From the NCBI GenBank assembly GCA_009991965.1, contig JAACWQ010000003.1:79274-119692 (forward strand): 40,419 bases of DNA, given 5' to 3'. Below the pieces are notes generated by a model. The model saw nothing but the letters and a program-made list of their open reading frames with translations. It ran no database searches and was not told the DNA's origin. Numbering within the stretch: position 1 is the first letter of the stretch; every line of letters begins with the position of its first letter. The position numbers and the translations under genes were made by a program. The stretch comes from Minisyncoccota bacterium. Its GTDB lineage: Bacteria; Patescibacteriota; Microgenomatia; UBA1400; PJMF01. Positions 7,653-15,796 of the stretch are shown here, in pieces.

Positions 7653-9521
7653 CTAGGGTGACTCGACTTGTAGGTAAATGCGACGAACGCCGGCGGCAAC
7701 AGCTTGCTGTTTTATAAACTGCAGTTGACCAATCTCAGACGTATGCGTCACATGAGGACCGCCACACAACTCTCGAGAGATCCAGTCTTGCTCACCACCA
7801 ATAGTATAGACAGATACTTCATCTGGATATTGTTCACTAAAAAATGCGAGCGCACCCGACTTGAGGGCTACTTCTTTCTTTTGTATTTTTTTGGTAACGG
7901 GTAAATCTGCGGTCACCCACTCGTTTATTTGGGCGAGGACCTTGGAAATTTCTGACTCTGTCAACGCGCGATCGAATGAAAAGTCAAATCGAAGACGTTT
8001 GTCTGTGATATTAGAACCTTTTTGTTGTACCGCTTTGCCGAGCAAATTACGTAGTTCAGCGTGGAGTAAATGTGTCGCGGTGTGATACCGAGTGGCAATT
8101 TCACTCGTATCTTGCAGACCACCGCGAAACTTGCCAGCCGAGGCGGTGCGGGATGCTACGGCATGTGCCTGACGAGCCTTGTCAAACGCCGCCGCATCAA
8201 GTGTTTGTCCTCGCTCTTGCGCGAGTTCTTGTGTCAATTCAAAAGGAAAGCCATATGTCTCATAGAGTCGAAAAGCACTTTCCCCATCAACTTCTTTTAA
8301 GCTGGAAAAATGTCGCAACCCCTTTTCAAGTACTTTTTGAAATTTTTGTTCTTCTAGAACGAGTGCTGCTTGAATTTTTTCTGCCTGTTCGCTTACCTGA
8401 GGATATGCATTTGCATATATTTTTGCGACCACTGGCACGAGTTGTGACAAAAATGGCTTGTTGATTCCGAGATCATGTGCATAACGGATCGCTCGACGCA
8501 GTAAACGGCGAACAAAGTAGCCCTGCTCCTTATTTGCCGGATAGACGCCATCGCTTGCAAGCATAACTGCCGCGCGGACATGATCAGCGATGACTCGAAA
8601 TGCATACCGAGACTTTTCGTCCTGTTTGTACAAAACACCTGACATTGTTTCTAATTCAGAAATAATGGGGATAAACAGTTCGGTTGTAAATACATCAGGA
8701 TCATTGATTGCAGCGGCTGCCAGGCGCTCGAGTCCACCACCAAAATCGACGTTCATTTGGGGCAATTCTGAAAAAGATCCATCAGCCTGCTTTTGGTACT
8801 GCATAAACACAGAATTGCCAATTTCCAAAAATCTTCCGCAGTCGCAGTTGACATGGCAAGGTTCAGCTGCAAATGGCGAGCTCTCGTGCAATTGTAATGT
8901 AACGCCAAAATCATAAAACACTTCACTATCAGGACCACCTGGCTCTCCCACCGGCATATTGTCTGGAATGCCTGCGCGCGACCACCAGTTTTTTTTCTCG
9001 TCAAAGAAAAATATTCTCCCGTCTTTAGTCATGCCTTCTTTTTCTGGCTGCTTCACTACGCCTGTGCTACAACCTGCCTCAGCAAAAAGCCCTTGCCAGA
9101 TTTCTACAGACTCTTGATCGTACGAAATATTGAGTTTCTTGCTGCCACTAAAAACAGTAACAAACAATTTTTGTGGATCAAGCTTAAGCTCTTTTGTCAG
9201 AAAGGTAAAAACCCACCGCAACTGTTCCTGTTTAAAGTAATCACCAAGCGACCAGTTGCCAAGCATCTCAAAGTATGTGGTATGACGATTGTCACCCACC
9301 TCTTCGATATCTTGCGAACGAAAGCAACGCTGGCTATCCACAATTCGACTACCTTTGGGATGCGGCGCTCCCAACAAGTATGTGATCATAGGCTGCATGC
9401 CAGAACCAGTGAATAAGGTCGTAGGATCATTTTCTGGCACGAGTGGCGCCGAAGGCAAAACTGCGTGCTGTTGTTTACGAAAAAATTCCAGATATTTTTG
9501 GCGAACTTCGTCTGGGTGCAT
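7653..9521 (-). CDS. alaS: Alanyl-tRNA synthetase, short form
   Basis: 622 residues against roughly 870 for a standard bacterial enzyme. The class II catalytic core is complete: motif 2 region RCFRSQDIEEVGDNRHTTYFEM and GNWSLGDYF. The editing domain keeps its zinc ligands H480-x3-H484 (HTATH) and C586-x3-H590 (CGGPH). The protein ends about 30 residues after the second zinc motif, so the coiled-coil/DHHA1 C-Ala domain that normally helps tRNA binding and dimerisation is absent. No downstream frame supplies it. The enzyme charges tRNA-Ala and should still deacylate Ser-tRNA-Ala. The start lies 9 bases after a TACAAT hexamer. Confidence 0.95.
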   Translation of the reverse strand: MHPDEVRQKYLEFFRKQQHAVLPSAPLVPENDPTTLFTGSGMQPMITYLLGAPHPKGSRIVDSQRCFRSQDIEEVGDNRHTTYFEMLGNWSLGDYFKQEQLRWVFTFLTKELKLDPQKLFVTVFSGSKKLNISYDQESVEIWQGLFAEAGCSTGVVKQPEKEGMTKDGRIFFFDEKKNWWSRAGIPDNMPVGEPGGPDSEVFYDFGVTLQLHESSPFAAEPCHVNCDCGRFLEIGNSVFMQYQKQADGSFSELPQMNVDFGGGLERLAAAAINDPDVFTTELFIPIISELETMSGVLYKQDEKSRYAFRVIADHVRAAVMLASDGVYPANKEQGYFVRRLLRRAIRYAHDLGINKPFLSQLVPVVAKIYANAYPQVSEQAEKIQAALVLEEQKFQKVLEKGLRHFSSLKEVDGESAFRLYETYGFPFELTQELAQERGQTLDAAAFDKARQAHAVASRTASAGKFRGGLQDTSEIATRYHTATHLLHAELRNLLGKAVQQKGSNITDKRLRFDFSFDRALTESEISKVLAQINEWVTADLPVTKKIQKKEVALKSGALAFFSEQYPDEVSVYTIGGEQDWISRELCGGPHVTHTSEIGQLQFIKQQAVAAGVRRIYLQVESP

Positions 9522-9530
9522 AGGTATCCG

Positions 9531-9536
9531 ATTGTA
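9531..9536 (-). promoter_or_regulatory. -10-like box TACAAT before alaS
   Basis: TACAAT on the minus strand matches the -10 consensus at five of six positions and ends 9 bases before the alaS ATG at 9521, leaving room for at most a few bases of leader. No Shine-Dalgarno is present in the gap. Confidence 0.5.
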
Positions 9537-9539
9537 CCA

Positions 9540-9830
9540 TCAAGTGCCCGAAAAAGTTTGTTTCTTTTCTCGAGGTTTGGCTGGCTTTTTCTTCTTCTTT
9601 GGTGTCTCGCCGAGCGCGGCTGCAACTACTGTATTGTAAGCTTCACGGAGTGACGGAACGAGAGCGTCGGGGTCTTTTGCCATAGATTTGTGAGCATCAT
9701 GCCATTGCTTGGAAAACTGCACCCGCGCTTTCTTGCCTCGCTCCGTTCCAAAAACGAAAAAACCCGCAGCTCCAGCTAGGAGTCCAAAAGTGAACCCAAG
9801 TGAAAACGAACCATGTTCTTCGTTAGGCAT
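9540..9830 (-). CDS. YtxH-like small membrane protein
   Basis: 96 residues from MPNEEHG at 9830. One Gly/Ala-rich helix (about residues 11-28, GFTFGLLAGAAGFFVFG) is followed directly by TERGKKAR, the short signature of YtxH-domain proteins, and then a Lys-rich tail (PKKKKKPAKPREKK). A start at 9857 is possible but would lie further inside the preceding gene. It overlaps the YtxG-like gene by 8 bases. In Bacillus ytxG and ytxH are neighbouring general-stress genes; the same order here supports a linked role, though the molecular function is unknown. Confidence 0.6.
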   Translation of the reverse strand: MPNEEHGSFSLGFTFGLLAGAAGFFVFGTERGKKARVQFSKQWHDAHKSMAKDPDALVPSLREAYNTVVAAALGETPKKKKKPAKPREKKQTFSGT

Positions 9831-10089
9831 TTTTATCTTTTTGCAACCAGCCAACAAATGTTTCGAATACTTTGAGACCAGTTTTAATGCCTGAAACCGT
9901 GCCAGAAAATTGTTTGAGTGGCTCGGTCAGTGACGCGACTTTTGCCTCTGCAATCGACAAAGCAGTATTTACTCGCTGCAGCGTTTGACGCAGTTGCATC
10001 AGCACCATCACCATCTGGACGCCGACGACACTCAGCACGACAGCCAAGATCACTAAAACGACCGCAAATACTATTGGCAATATATCCAT
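9823..10089 (-). CDS. YtxG/DUF948-like membrane protein
   Basis: 88 residues. One N-terminal transmembrane helix (about 4-28) leads into an amphipathic helical tail (MQLRQTLQRVNTALSIAEAKVASLTEPL) typical of DUF948 proteins. A clear Shine-Dalgarno GAGGAG lies 6 bases before the ATG, and TATAGT at 10119-10124 could serve as a -10 box, so this gene pair may have its own promoter below rodZ. Function unknown. Confidence 0.55.
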   Translation of the reverse strand: MDILPIVFAVVLVILAVVLSVVGVQMVMVLMQLRQTLQRVNTALSIAEAKVASLTEPLKQFSGTVSGIKTGLKVFETFVGWLQKDKNA

Positions 10090-10133
10090 ACTATCTCCTC
10101 ACTTTTTCTACCTCTACTATACCGCAGGCTGTC

Positions 10134-10778
10134 TCAAAATTGTACCTGTACCTGTCGGACCTGCGTGCTCGACCTACCATTTTGATCTGTCGCCTCGATC
10201 ACAAGAGAAACGACGCCTTCGGTGAAAAATTCAAGCGTTTTCTCAAAACTCCCGTCGGGGCGCAACGCCACTGGCTGATTATTGATCGTCAGGAGTGCGG
10301 TCACATCTGTTTGCCCGCGCACTACGACCGAAGGACTAGACACAATATTTTCTGCAGGATCAGTAACGCGAAGCATGGGCGGTTGCTGCAACTGATACCA
10401 CTGCACAAACACATAACTACTCACTGTCATAAAAACGATCGCAAGACCCATCAGGGCAACTGTCACCCGCGCAGAGCGCACTCTCCGCTTGAGCACGGGA
10501 GTAAGAAACTCTCGAGGAACCAGAGTGCCTCGCGCACTCAGTTTGAAATCTCTGCGCAGCAATGCAAGCACTGGGGCGCTATCGAAACCAAGGATACGCG
10601 CATACATTTTGACGTAGCCTTTGACAAATACGGCCGGGGGTAAATCATCATAGTGATCGCTCTCGAGCGCAAGCACATAGCTTTCTCGAATCCGTGCTCG
10701 CTTCGCAAAATCGGCAGTAGAAAGTCGTCGTTTTTGTCGCTCTTCGGAAAGAATTGTGCCAACAGTTTTTTGGTGCAT
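10134..10778 (-). CDS. RodZ-like HTH membrane protein
   Basis: 214 residues. An N-terminal helix-turn-helix of the RodZ type (residues 5-70: GTILSEERQKRRLS, FAKRARIRESYVLALES, DLPPAVFVKGYVKMYA) is followed by a basic juxtamembrane stretch, one helix (about 112-131) and an external beta-rich domain ending in VQVQF. RodZ links the MreB cytoskeleton to the membrane in rod-shaped cells; the external part here has Big-like repeats (VRGQTDVTALLTINNQPV). It follows yqeY by 6 bases. Confidence 0.82.
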   Translation of the reverse strand: MHQKTVGTILSEERQKRRLSTADFAKRARIRESYVLALESDHYDDLPPAVFVKGYVKMYARILGFDSAPVLALLRRDFKLSARGTLVPREFLTPVLKRRVRSARVTVALMGLAIVFMTVSSYVFVQWYQLQQPPMLRVTDPAENIVSSPSVVVRGQTDVTALLTINNQPVALRPDGSFEKTLEFFTEGVVSLVIEATDQNGRSSTQVRQVQVQF

Positions 10779-10784
10779 GCGTGT

Positions 10785-11222
10785 CTACTGGGCGAGCGCT
10801 GCTTGAATGAGTCTGGATACGCGCGCTCCATCTGCAGTCGCACCCAATTGTCGCATCACCAAACCAGTTAGCTTGCCAGGATGAGACTCGCCACTCTCTG
10901 CTCGCGCAGTTGCGATTGCACTCTGAATTTCCTCGTCACTCGCCTGTTGTGGCAAATATGACTCAACAAATTTTCTTTTCTCTTGTTCTTCTGGAACCAA
11001 CTCTGTTCTACCCGCTTGCTCCAAGCCCGCGATTGTTTCATCAAACTGCTTGAGTTGCTGCTTTAGGATAGTAAAAATCCGCTCGTCAGACAGCTCGCCT
11101 GCGTCAATTTCTTCATTTTGAATTTGTGCGAGCAAAAAACGGATGGCACCAAGTCTACTCACTTCGCGCGCCTTCATTGCCAACTTAAGATCATCTCGTA
11201 ATTGTTGCTTGAGTTTTGACAT
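10785..11222 (-). CDS. yqeY: GatB/YqeY domain protein
   Basis: 145 residues, the full YqeY length. The all-helical fold is recognisable from LKLAMKAREVSRLGAIRFLLAQIQ, ELSDERIFTILKQQLKQFDETI and the tail GKLTGLVMRQLGATADGARVSRLIQ, which match YqeY proteins and the tail domain of GatB. GatB tail domains bind tRNA; free-standing YqeY proteins have no settled function. The gene begins 2 bases after the DsbA-like gene ends. Confidence 0.9.
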   Translation of the reverse strand: MSKLKQQLRDDLKLAMKAREVSRLGAIRFLLAQIQNEEIDAGELSDERIFTILKQQLKQFDETIAGLEQAGRTELVPEEQEKRKFVESYLPQQASDEEIQSAIATARAESGESHPGKLTGLVMRQLGATADGARVSRLIQAALAQ

Positions 11223-11224
11223 GG

Positions 11225-12022
11225 TTACAAATACTTTTCGATAATTGCTTCGACCTGCGCCTGCGGTTGCGCACCATTGATCAATTCCACATCGCCATTT
11301 GAGCTCACCACGACCGTGGATGGCGTAGATGAAATACCGATACCTTGAGCACCACTACTCATAGCCGATACAACTGCGGTCATTGCACCGGAATCAAGAC
11401 ACGTGCTCATTTCCGATTTCGAAACACCGAGCGACTCTGCAACTCCAAGCATTGCCTCTCTGCTACTTGCGTCTGGCGTGCCAGCGACTGTTGCGAAGTA
11501 TGTATCTACAAATCCCCAGAATGCTTGTTCGCCACCAAGTTTGGCCGCACACTCAGCTGCTTCTGCCTCTGTTTGTGATCCCAGAATTGGATGATGGCGG
11601 TAAACCCAAGCGACGTCATCACCATATTTTTGTACTACAGCTTGCATCGTTACATGAAACTGCTGGCAGAAGTGACAGTTAAGGTCTGAGTATTCAAACA
11701 ATGTTACTTTGGCTTTTTTTGGATTACCAATCACGTGATCAGCATCAGTGATGTCTCCGACAGATTTAAGCTGATCTGCCGTTGGACCACCTGGAGCAGC
11801 CTGTGGTGCGGTTGGGGCTGTTGGTGCAGCAATAGTTCCGATGCGACCACTCTTGGCAACTTTATTTTCTGTCCAAAGAGAGCCAAAAAAGAAGCCACCG
11901 ATGAAAATAAGAATCAGTACAAATAAAATAACAAAGTTATTCTGCACAAAGGTCAAAAATGCATCGAGCGAAAGTTTAGATGTTTTAGCTGGCTGATCGG
12001 GCGTTTTTTTCTTTGTTGGCAT
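11225..12022 (-). CDS. DsbA-family thiol-disulfide oxidoreductase, membrane anchored
   Basis: 265 residues. A Lys-rich cytoplasmic tail and one transmembrane helix (about 28-50) are followed by an Ala/Pro linker and a DsbA/Thioredoxin_4 domain. The active site is C116-H-F-C119, and the cis-Pro loop appears as SSTPSTVVVSSNG. It should catalyse disulfide formation or isomerisation outside the membrane. A Shine-Dalgarno AAAGGA lies 6 bases before the ATG, and CATAAT at 12034-12039 is a possible -10 box. It has the same layout as the DsbA-like protein at 32576-33355, including the GGFFFGSLWTEN-type membrane exit, so the two are paralogues. Confidence 0.9.
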   Translation of the reverse strand: MPTKKKTPDQPAKTSKLSLDAFLTFVQNNFVILFVLILIFIGGFFFGSLWTENKVAKSGRIGTIAAPTAPTAPQAAPGGPTADQLKSVGDITDADHVIGNPKKAKVTLFEYSDLNCHFCQQFHVTMQAVVQKYGDDVAWVYRHHPILGSQTEAEAAECAAKLGGEQAFWGFVDTYFATVAGTPDASSREAMLGVAESLGVSKSEMSTCLDSGAMTAVVSAMSSGAQGIGISSTPSTVVVSSNGDVELINGAQPQAQVEAIIEKYL

Positions 12023-12100
12023 GGTTTCCTTTTAAATTATGACGTGTTGGCCTATCTTGATGTATATCGGGTAAAAAAACAAGACATGGTTTTCGGGACG

Positions 12101-12106
12101 TATACT
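12101..12106 (+). promoter_or_regulatory. -10 box TATACT before prmC
   Basis: TATACT ends 6 bases before the ATG at 12113 and directly abuts an alternative ATG at 12107. Transcription starting 7 bases after the hexamer would put the second ATG at the mRNA 5' end. Confidence 0.55.
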
Positions 12107-12112
12107 ATGCAT

Positions 12113-12880
12113 ATGATACAACAGCCACTGCGCCAATTTTCCCCACGCGAGCAAACACACCTCGCTCGCTACGCGGCTGACCCGCTACAAAAAACTACTA
12201 CGACTGCGCCAGTCGAATATTTGACTGGCAGAGCAGAATTTTGCGATTTTGTTTTGGCAGTGAATAAGACCGTGCTCATTCCAAGAATTGAGACAGAAGA
12301 ATTGGTTGCCTTAGTAGCGAGTGCTATTAGCGAAAAACTATCGAGTGAATCAGCAAAACTTAGAATTCTCGAAGTCGGCACCGGCAGTGGTGCTATTACC
12401 ATTGCGCTGGCAAGACAATTTGAAACGAAGTGGTCGAAGTTGGAATTCACCGCCAGCGATATTAGCCAGTCAGCGTTAGTTCTAGCTCAAAAAAATGCAA
12501 AACAAATGCTTGGCACTGATGTTCCTATTACCTTTATACAAAGTGATTTGTTGGAAAATCTTGGATCGCAAACATTTGACATTGTCGTAGCCAACTTGCC
12601 GTATATTCCAAGCGCTCGCATTGCCACGCTCGACGAAAGCGTGCGGGACCACGAGCCACACGCTGCGCTTGATGGCGGACCAGATGGTTTTAGTCTAATT
12701 ACTCGCTTGCTCGACACAGTACTTCCGATACTCAAACCAAACGCTTCTGTATTTCTAGAAATTGACCACACTCATACCAAAAGTTATTTTGCAAACTTTG
12801 TAAAAAATGGCTGGAGTTTGCAACTTTCCAAAGATTTTGCCAACAAGACTCGATTTGCCCAACTTTCTCCGCCCGTGTAG
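12113..12880 (+). CDS. prmC: Peptide chain release factor N5-glutamine methyltransferase
   Basis: 255 residues. The motif PVEYLTGRAEF and the following LIPRIETEELV are diagnostic of PrmC, which methylates the GGQ glutamine of release factors using SAM. The SAM loop is EVGTGSGAI (87-95). The catalytic NPPY motif reads NLPY (161-164). Most of the usual N-terminal helical domain that docks onto the release factor is missing, leaving about 33 residues before the PVEYLTG motif. In-frame starts at 12107, 12086 and upstream exist; I prefer 12113 because of the -10 box at 12101-12106. The stop overlaps nothing but lies 10 bases before the GTPase start. Confidence 0.88.
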   Translation: MIQQPLRQFSPREQTHLARYAADPLQKTTTTAPVEYLTGRAEFCDFVLAVNKTVLIPRIETEELVALVASAISEKLSSESAKLRILEVGTGSGAITIALARQFETKWSKLEFTASDISQSALVLAQKNAKQMLGTDVPITFIQSDLLENLGSQTFDIVVANLPYIPSARIATLDESVRDHEPHAALDGGPDGFSLITRLLDTVLPILKPNASVFLEIDHTHTKSYFANFVKNGWSLQLSKDFANKTRFAQLSPPV

Positions 12881-12890
12881 GATGCAAGCT

Positions 12891-13829
12891 ATGCAATCAA
12901 CGACTATTCCCACAACAGTTTTCACCGGCTTTCTTGGTTCTGGCAAAACAACAATCATTGCCAACATGATTGGCCAACTCCAACAATCTGGTACGCAGGT
13001 TATTTACATCAAAAATGAAATTGGGGCAGAAAATATTGATGCAGAAATTATGCGCGGTAAGAGTATTATCTCTCGAGAACTGTTAAACGGTTGCATTTGT
13101 TGCACACTGGTCGGACCATTTATCACTTCTATTAATGAGGTGATTGAGCAGTACGCTCCTGATCGAATTATTATCGAAGCCTCTGGTGCTGCCGATCCAG
13201 CAGCGATTGCACTCATGATCGACGGGCATCCAAAACTCGAACGCGATGGTGTCATTTCAATTATTGATGTGATCAATTTTTCTGGGTACAAAGACCTCAG
13301 CACGACAGCAAGAAATCAAACAAAATTTACAGACCTGATCGTGTTTAACAAAGTTGAGCAAGTCGATCTCGAACAGAAACGTCGCGTGGTCGGCTATGTA
13401 CGAGAACTCAATGCAACCAGTCCGATTATCGAAGCACCAAATGGAACGCTCGATCCCAACCTTGTGTTTGGCGTCACAAGTACGGAACTGACCACGCTTT
13501 TAGCAAGACCACATGATCACTCTCACCACCTCATGCAAGATTGCTTAGAATCAATTACGCTCACCTTTCCGGGACAAATTTCTGAAGAAGAACTTTTGTC
13601 TTGGATCGCAACGTTACCAAATGGTGTTTTTCGTATTAAGGGCATTGTAAAAACATCAAATGATGAAACACAGATGCTCAATACTGTAGGTACAAGAACT
13701 ACCTTCTCGCCCTGTCCACCAAATACCGAACGAGACAAAAATTCACTCGTACTCATTGGTTTCAAACTGGAAGCAATCGGCATTGATGCCGTAGCACTCA
13801 CTGCGCAATTAGATGAGCTTACTCAGTAA
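12891..13829 (+). CDS. CobW/COG0523 family GTPase, putative metal chaperone
   Basis: 312 residues. The N-terminal G domain has Walker A GFLGSGKT (13-20), the hallmark metal site C68-I-C-C71 in the GCICC motif, Walker B-like IIIEASG and the guanine motif NKVE. A His cluster HDHSHH follows in the linker before the C-terminal CobW domain. These proteins insert or deliver Zn2+, Co2+ or related metals at the cost of GTP. Two ATGs are close: 12882 and 12891; the second has AGGA 8 bases upstream and is preferred. It follows prmC in one transcription unit. Its 3' end overlaps the DUF368 remnant on the other strand by 11 bases. Confidence 0.92.
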   Translation: MQSTTIPTTVFTGFLGSGKTTIIANMIGQLQQSGTQVIYIKNEIGAENIDAEIMRGKSIISRELLNGCICCTLVGPFITSINEVIEQYAPDRIIIEASGAADPAAIALMIDGHPKLERDGVISIIDVINFSGYKDLSTTARNQTKFTDLIVFNKVEQVDLEQKRRVVGYVRELNATSPIIEAPNGTLDPNLVFGVTSTELTTLLARPHDHSHHLMQDCLESITLTFPGQISEEELLSWIATLPNGVFRIKGIVKTSNDETQMLNTVGTRTTFSPCPPNTERDKNSLVLIGFKLEAIGIDAVALTAQLDELTQ

Positions 13830-14162
13830 CAATCGTGCGCTTGCCACGCTCCAAGTGACTAATGCCCAAAACAAGCAATGCTCCGGCTATAGCACAGATA
13901 TAAGCAAATACTTGAGCAAGCGAGAAAAAATACTCAAACCAACAAGTGCTCCCGGTGCAACATATACCAGCGTAAGAATATCTCTGTCTGAAACAGCATG
14001 CAGAACCTGTGAATACCTTCCGAGCAAGACCAAAATAAACGAGCCAGAAATCCCGGGCAAAATCATGGCACAAATAGCCACAATACCGCTAAAGAAAAAT
14101 GCGAGCGGAGTAGCCAGAGTCTCGAGCGGCACCGCCCCAACCAGCCAGTACGTTTTTGCATC
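13819..14162 (-). pseudogene. DUF368 membrane protein remnant
   Basis: The minus-strand frame directly after the S41 gene stop reads the C-terminal half of a DUF368 protein: KTYWLVGAVPLETL, a membrane helix, the family motif ILPGISGSFILVLLGRY, then GALVGLSIFSRLLKYLL, and stops at 13887. The expected last helix (FAYICAIAGALLVLGISHLERGK) continues in another frame and ends at a TAA at 13819. The N-terminal half with the first PGxSGG motif is missing, and the segment between FSRLL and the last helix is deleted with a frame change. There is no proper start codon besides a GTG at 14132. I read this as a decayed gene. Confidence 0.7.
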
Positions 14163-15461
14163 CTATTGTTTTGCCATCTTCTCTACAGCTGCCACAAGTG
14201 ACGAAGAGTTAAAATATGCCAGCAATTCTTGTTGCCAACCAGGTTCAGTAATATTCACATCGGGTGTAATGCCACTGCCTTCAATCGGGATGCCGTCTTC
14301 ACGCAGAGTCAAATTCTGCACGAGTAAAACTGAAAATATCTGCCCTGACTCAAACTGGTGCGTGACCGAAAAAAGCCGTTCCATCGTGCCCCAACCACGA
14401 GAAGGTACACCTACTAAGACGCCAACATTATATTTCTTGAGGGACGCTGCCATAGCCTCGGCTGACGAACCAGTCACCTGATCAATCAACACGACTACTT
14501 TTTTGAATTGTGCCAATCCTGCAAGCTTATCTGTTCGAGTCTCGAGATCTGTTTTCTGCCCCTGTTTCAGCATTTGATATGCCTTTGTCCCTGGACCATA
14601 AAATGCTCCCAAGACATTGGGCAAACCATCAATATATCCGCCTGGGTTGCCGCGAAGATCGATAATCAAACTGGTTTGCTTGGGCTGTGGTGGTACTGCC
14701 TTGAGAGCAAAAGCTATATCTTCATACGTCGTTGGCGCAAAAGAATTGAGTTGTAAGTAGTAGATATCGGTCGTAAGATTTTCGCTTGAAAGAGATGACT
14801 CCACGCCGGTTTGTGCATAACGAGATCGCTCTGCATCAGAGTCCAGCGCCTGGTATGCGCGCTCCAATGCTTGTTGCGCGTGTTTCTTTTCTTCTGGAGT
14901 TTGCTGTGACTTAGCCACCTCTTGTTGTTTTTGTTTGAAATTCTGAGCCACAACAGCAGAAGAAGCGGTTGCGTCTAACCCCAGTGTTTCGAAATAATTA
15001 GCATCTGGGTTGCGACTGGTGACGGAGTCGAGAATCTCCTGTGAATCTGATTGGCTCAATAAACGACTGCGACCAAATGGTTGGAGGTTAACTAACACTA
15101 CATTAACCACATCTGCTACCAACTTGTTTTTGCCCTCATCGTCTTCTTGCTTGACAAGTACTTCTTGCAGTGCGGTTTTTACTCCCGATAAATCTGTTGT
15201 AACTAGCTCAATCTTTTCGTTTGTAACTTTCTCGATTGCCTTTTGAAATAGCATCGCCAGTTGTTCATCAAAAAGCAATTCCCAGTGCTCTTTTTTAATC
15301 AAGGCATACACTTCATCAATAAATGCCATGCGTTCGTCTATAACAACTTGCTTTTCTGGCAGCAGACGAACAAGTAGGTTCTGCTGTATGACGACACCGC
15401 CCACCAATGAGCCGATCAAAAATATGACTAAAACGATAAAAAGACGCTTCACATGAGACAT
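14163..15461 (-). CDS. S41-like protease with an internal J-like domain
   Basis: 432 residues from MSHVKR at 15461; an upstream in-frame start would overlap mscL. One N-terminal membrane helix (about 7-25) is followed by a helical region. Residues 155-219 match a DnaJ J domain in layout (NYFETLGLDATAS, a long helix, then ALERAYQALDSDAERSRYAQTG) but lack the HPD motif. Residues 233-405 form the S41/C-terminal processing protease core with DLRGNPGG (269-276) and the nucleophile region GSSAEAMA (331-338). The catalytic Lys expected in GKG is a Trp (RGWGT, W357). No PDZ domain is visible. Probably an extracytoplasmic protease or an inactive relative. Confidence 0.75.
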   Translation of the reverse strand: MSHVKRLFIVLVIFLIGSLVGGVVIQQNLLVRLLPEKQVVIDERMAFIDEVYALIKKEHWELLFDEQLAMLFQKAIEKVTNEKIELVTTDLSGVKTALQEVLVKQEDDEGKNKLVADVVNVVLVNLQPFGRSRLLSQSDSQEILDSVTSRNPDANYFETLGLDATASSAVVAQNFKQKQQEVAKSQQTPEEKKHAQQALERAYQALDSDAERSRYAQTGVESSLSSENLTTDIYYLQLNSFAPTTYEDIAFALKAVPPQPKQTSLIIDLRGNPGGYIDGLPNVLGAFYGPGTKAYQMLKQGQKTDLETRTDKLAGLAQFKKVVVLIDQVTGSSAEAMAASLKKYNVGVLVGVPSRGWGTMERLFSVTHQFESGQIFSVLLVQNLTLREDGIPIEGSGITPDVNITEPGWQQELLAYFNSSSLVAAVEKMAKQ

Positions 15462-15492
15462 GATCTCATATGCGCAAGTGATTGACGAGCGG

Positions 15493-15792
15493 TTATTTCT
15501 TCTTGTCGAGCTTGTCGAGACCAAGACCGCGCACGCCAAAATATACAACAAATGCAATAACTATAAAGTTGATGAGCACAGACAAAAAGCTTCCCCACAT
15601 AATTTTGACTGGCCCAAATACCAAGGCAGCACCAGCTAAGTCTCCCGCAGCACCAAGCACAACACCCAAAACTGGGTTAATTATGTCAGTAACAAGTGAA
15701 GTAACTACTTTTGAAACCGCACCGCCCAACACAAAACCCACTGCCAATCCGACAACTCCCTGCTCGCGGGTAAAATTTAAAAAACCTTTCAT
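15493..15792 (-). CDS. mscL: Large-conductance mechanosensitive channel
   Basis: 99 residues, shorter than the 120-150 of typical MscL because the cytoplasmic C-terminal helix is reduced to LDKLDKKK. The N-terminal amphipathic helix and TM1 are clear (MKGFLNFTREQGVVGLAVGFVLGGAVSKVV), as is the TM1-TM2 stretch TDIINPVLG and TM2 (SFLSVLINFIVIAFVVYFGV). MscL forms a pentameric pore that opens at high membrane tension and releases solutes in hypo-osmotic shock. GATATT lies 8 bases upstream of the ATG and could serve as an internal -10 box overlapping the end of the nuclease gene. Confidence 0.92.
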   Translation of the reverse strand: MKGFLNFTREQGVVGLAVGFVLGGAVSKVVTSLVTDIINPVLGVVLGAAGDLAGAALVFGPVKIMWGSFLSVLINFIVIAFVVYFGVRGLGLDKLDKKK

Positions 15793-15796
15793 AGTA

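Noticed and set aside
12044-12112. Longer prmC N-terminus starting at 12044 or 12086
   Set aside because: No ribosome site precedes these codons and the -10 box at 12101-12106 would lie inside the gene; the extra residues do not resemble the PrmC helical domain.
14133-14165. S41 protein extended into DUF368 by stop-codon readthrough
   Set aside because: The S41 end aligns with normal family ends, and the DUF368 piece is itself broken further on, so a functional fusion is improbable.
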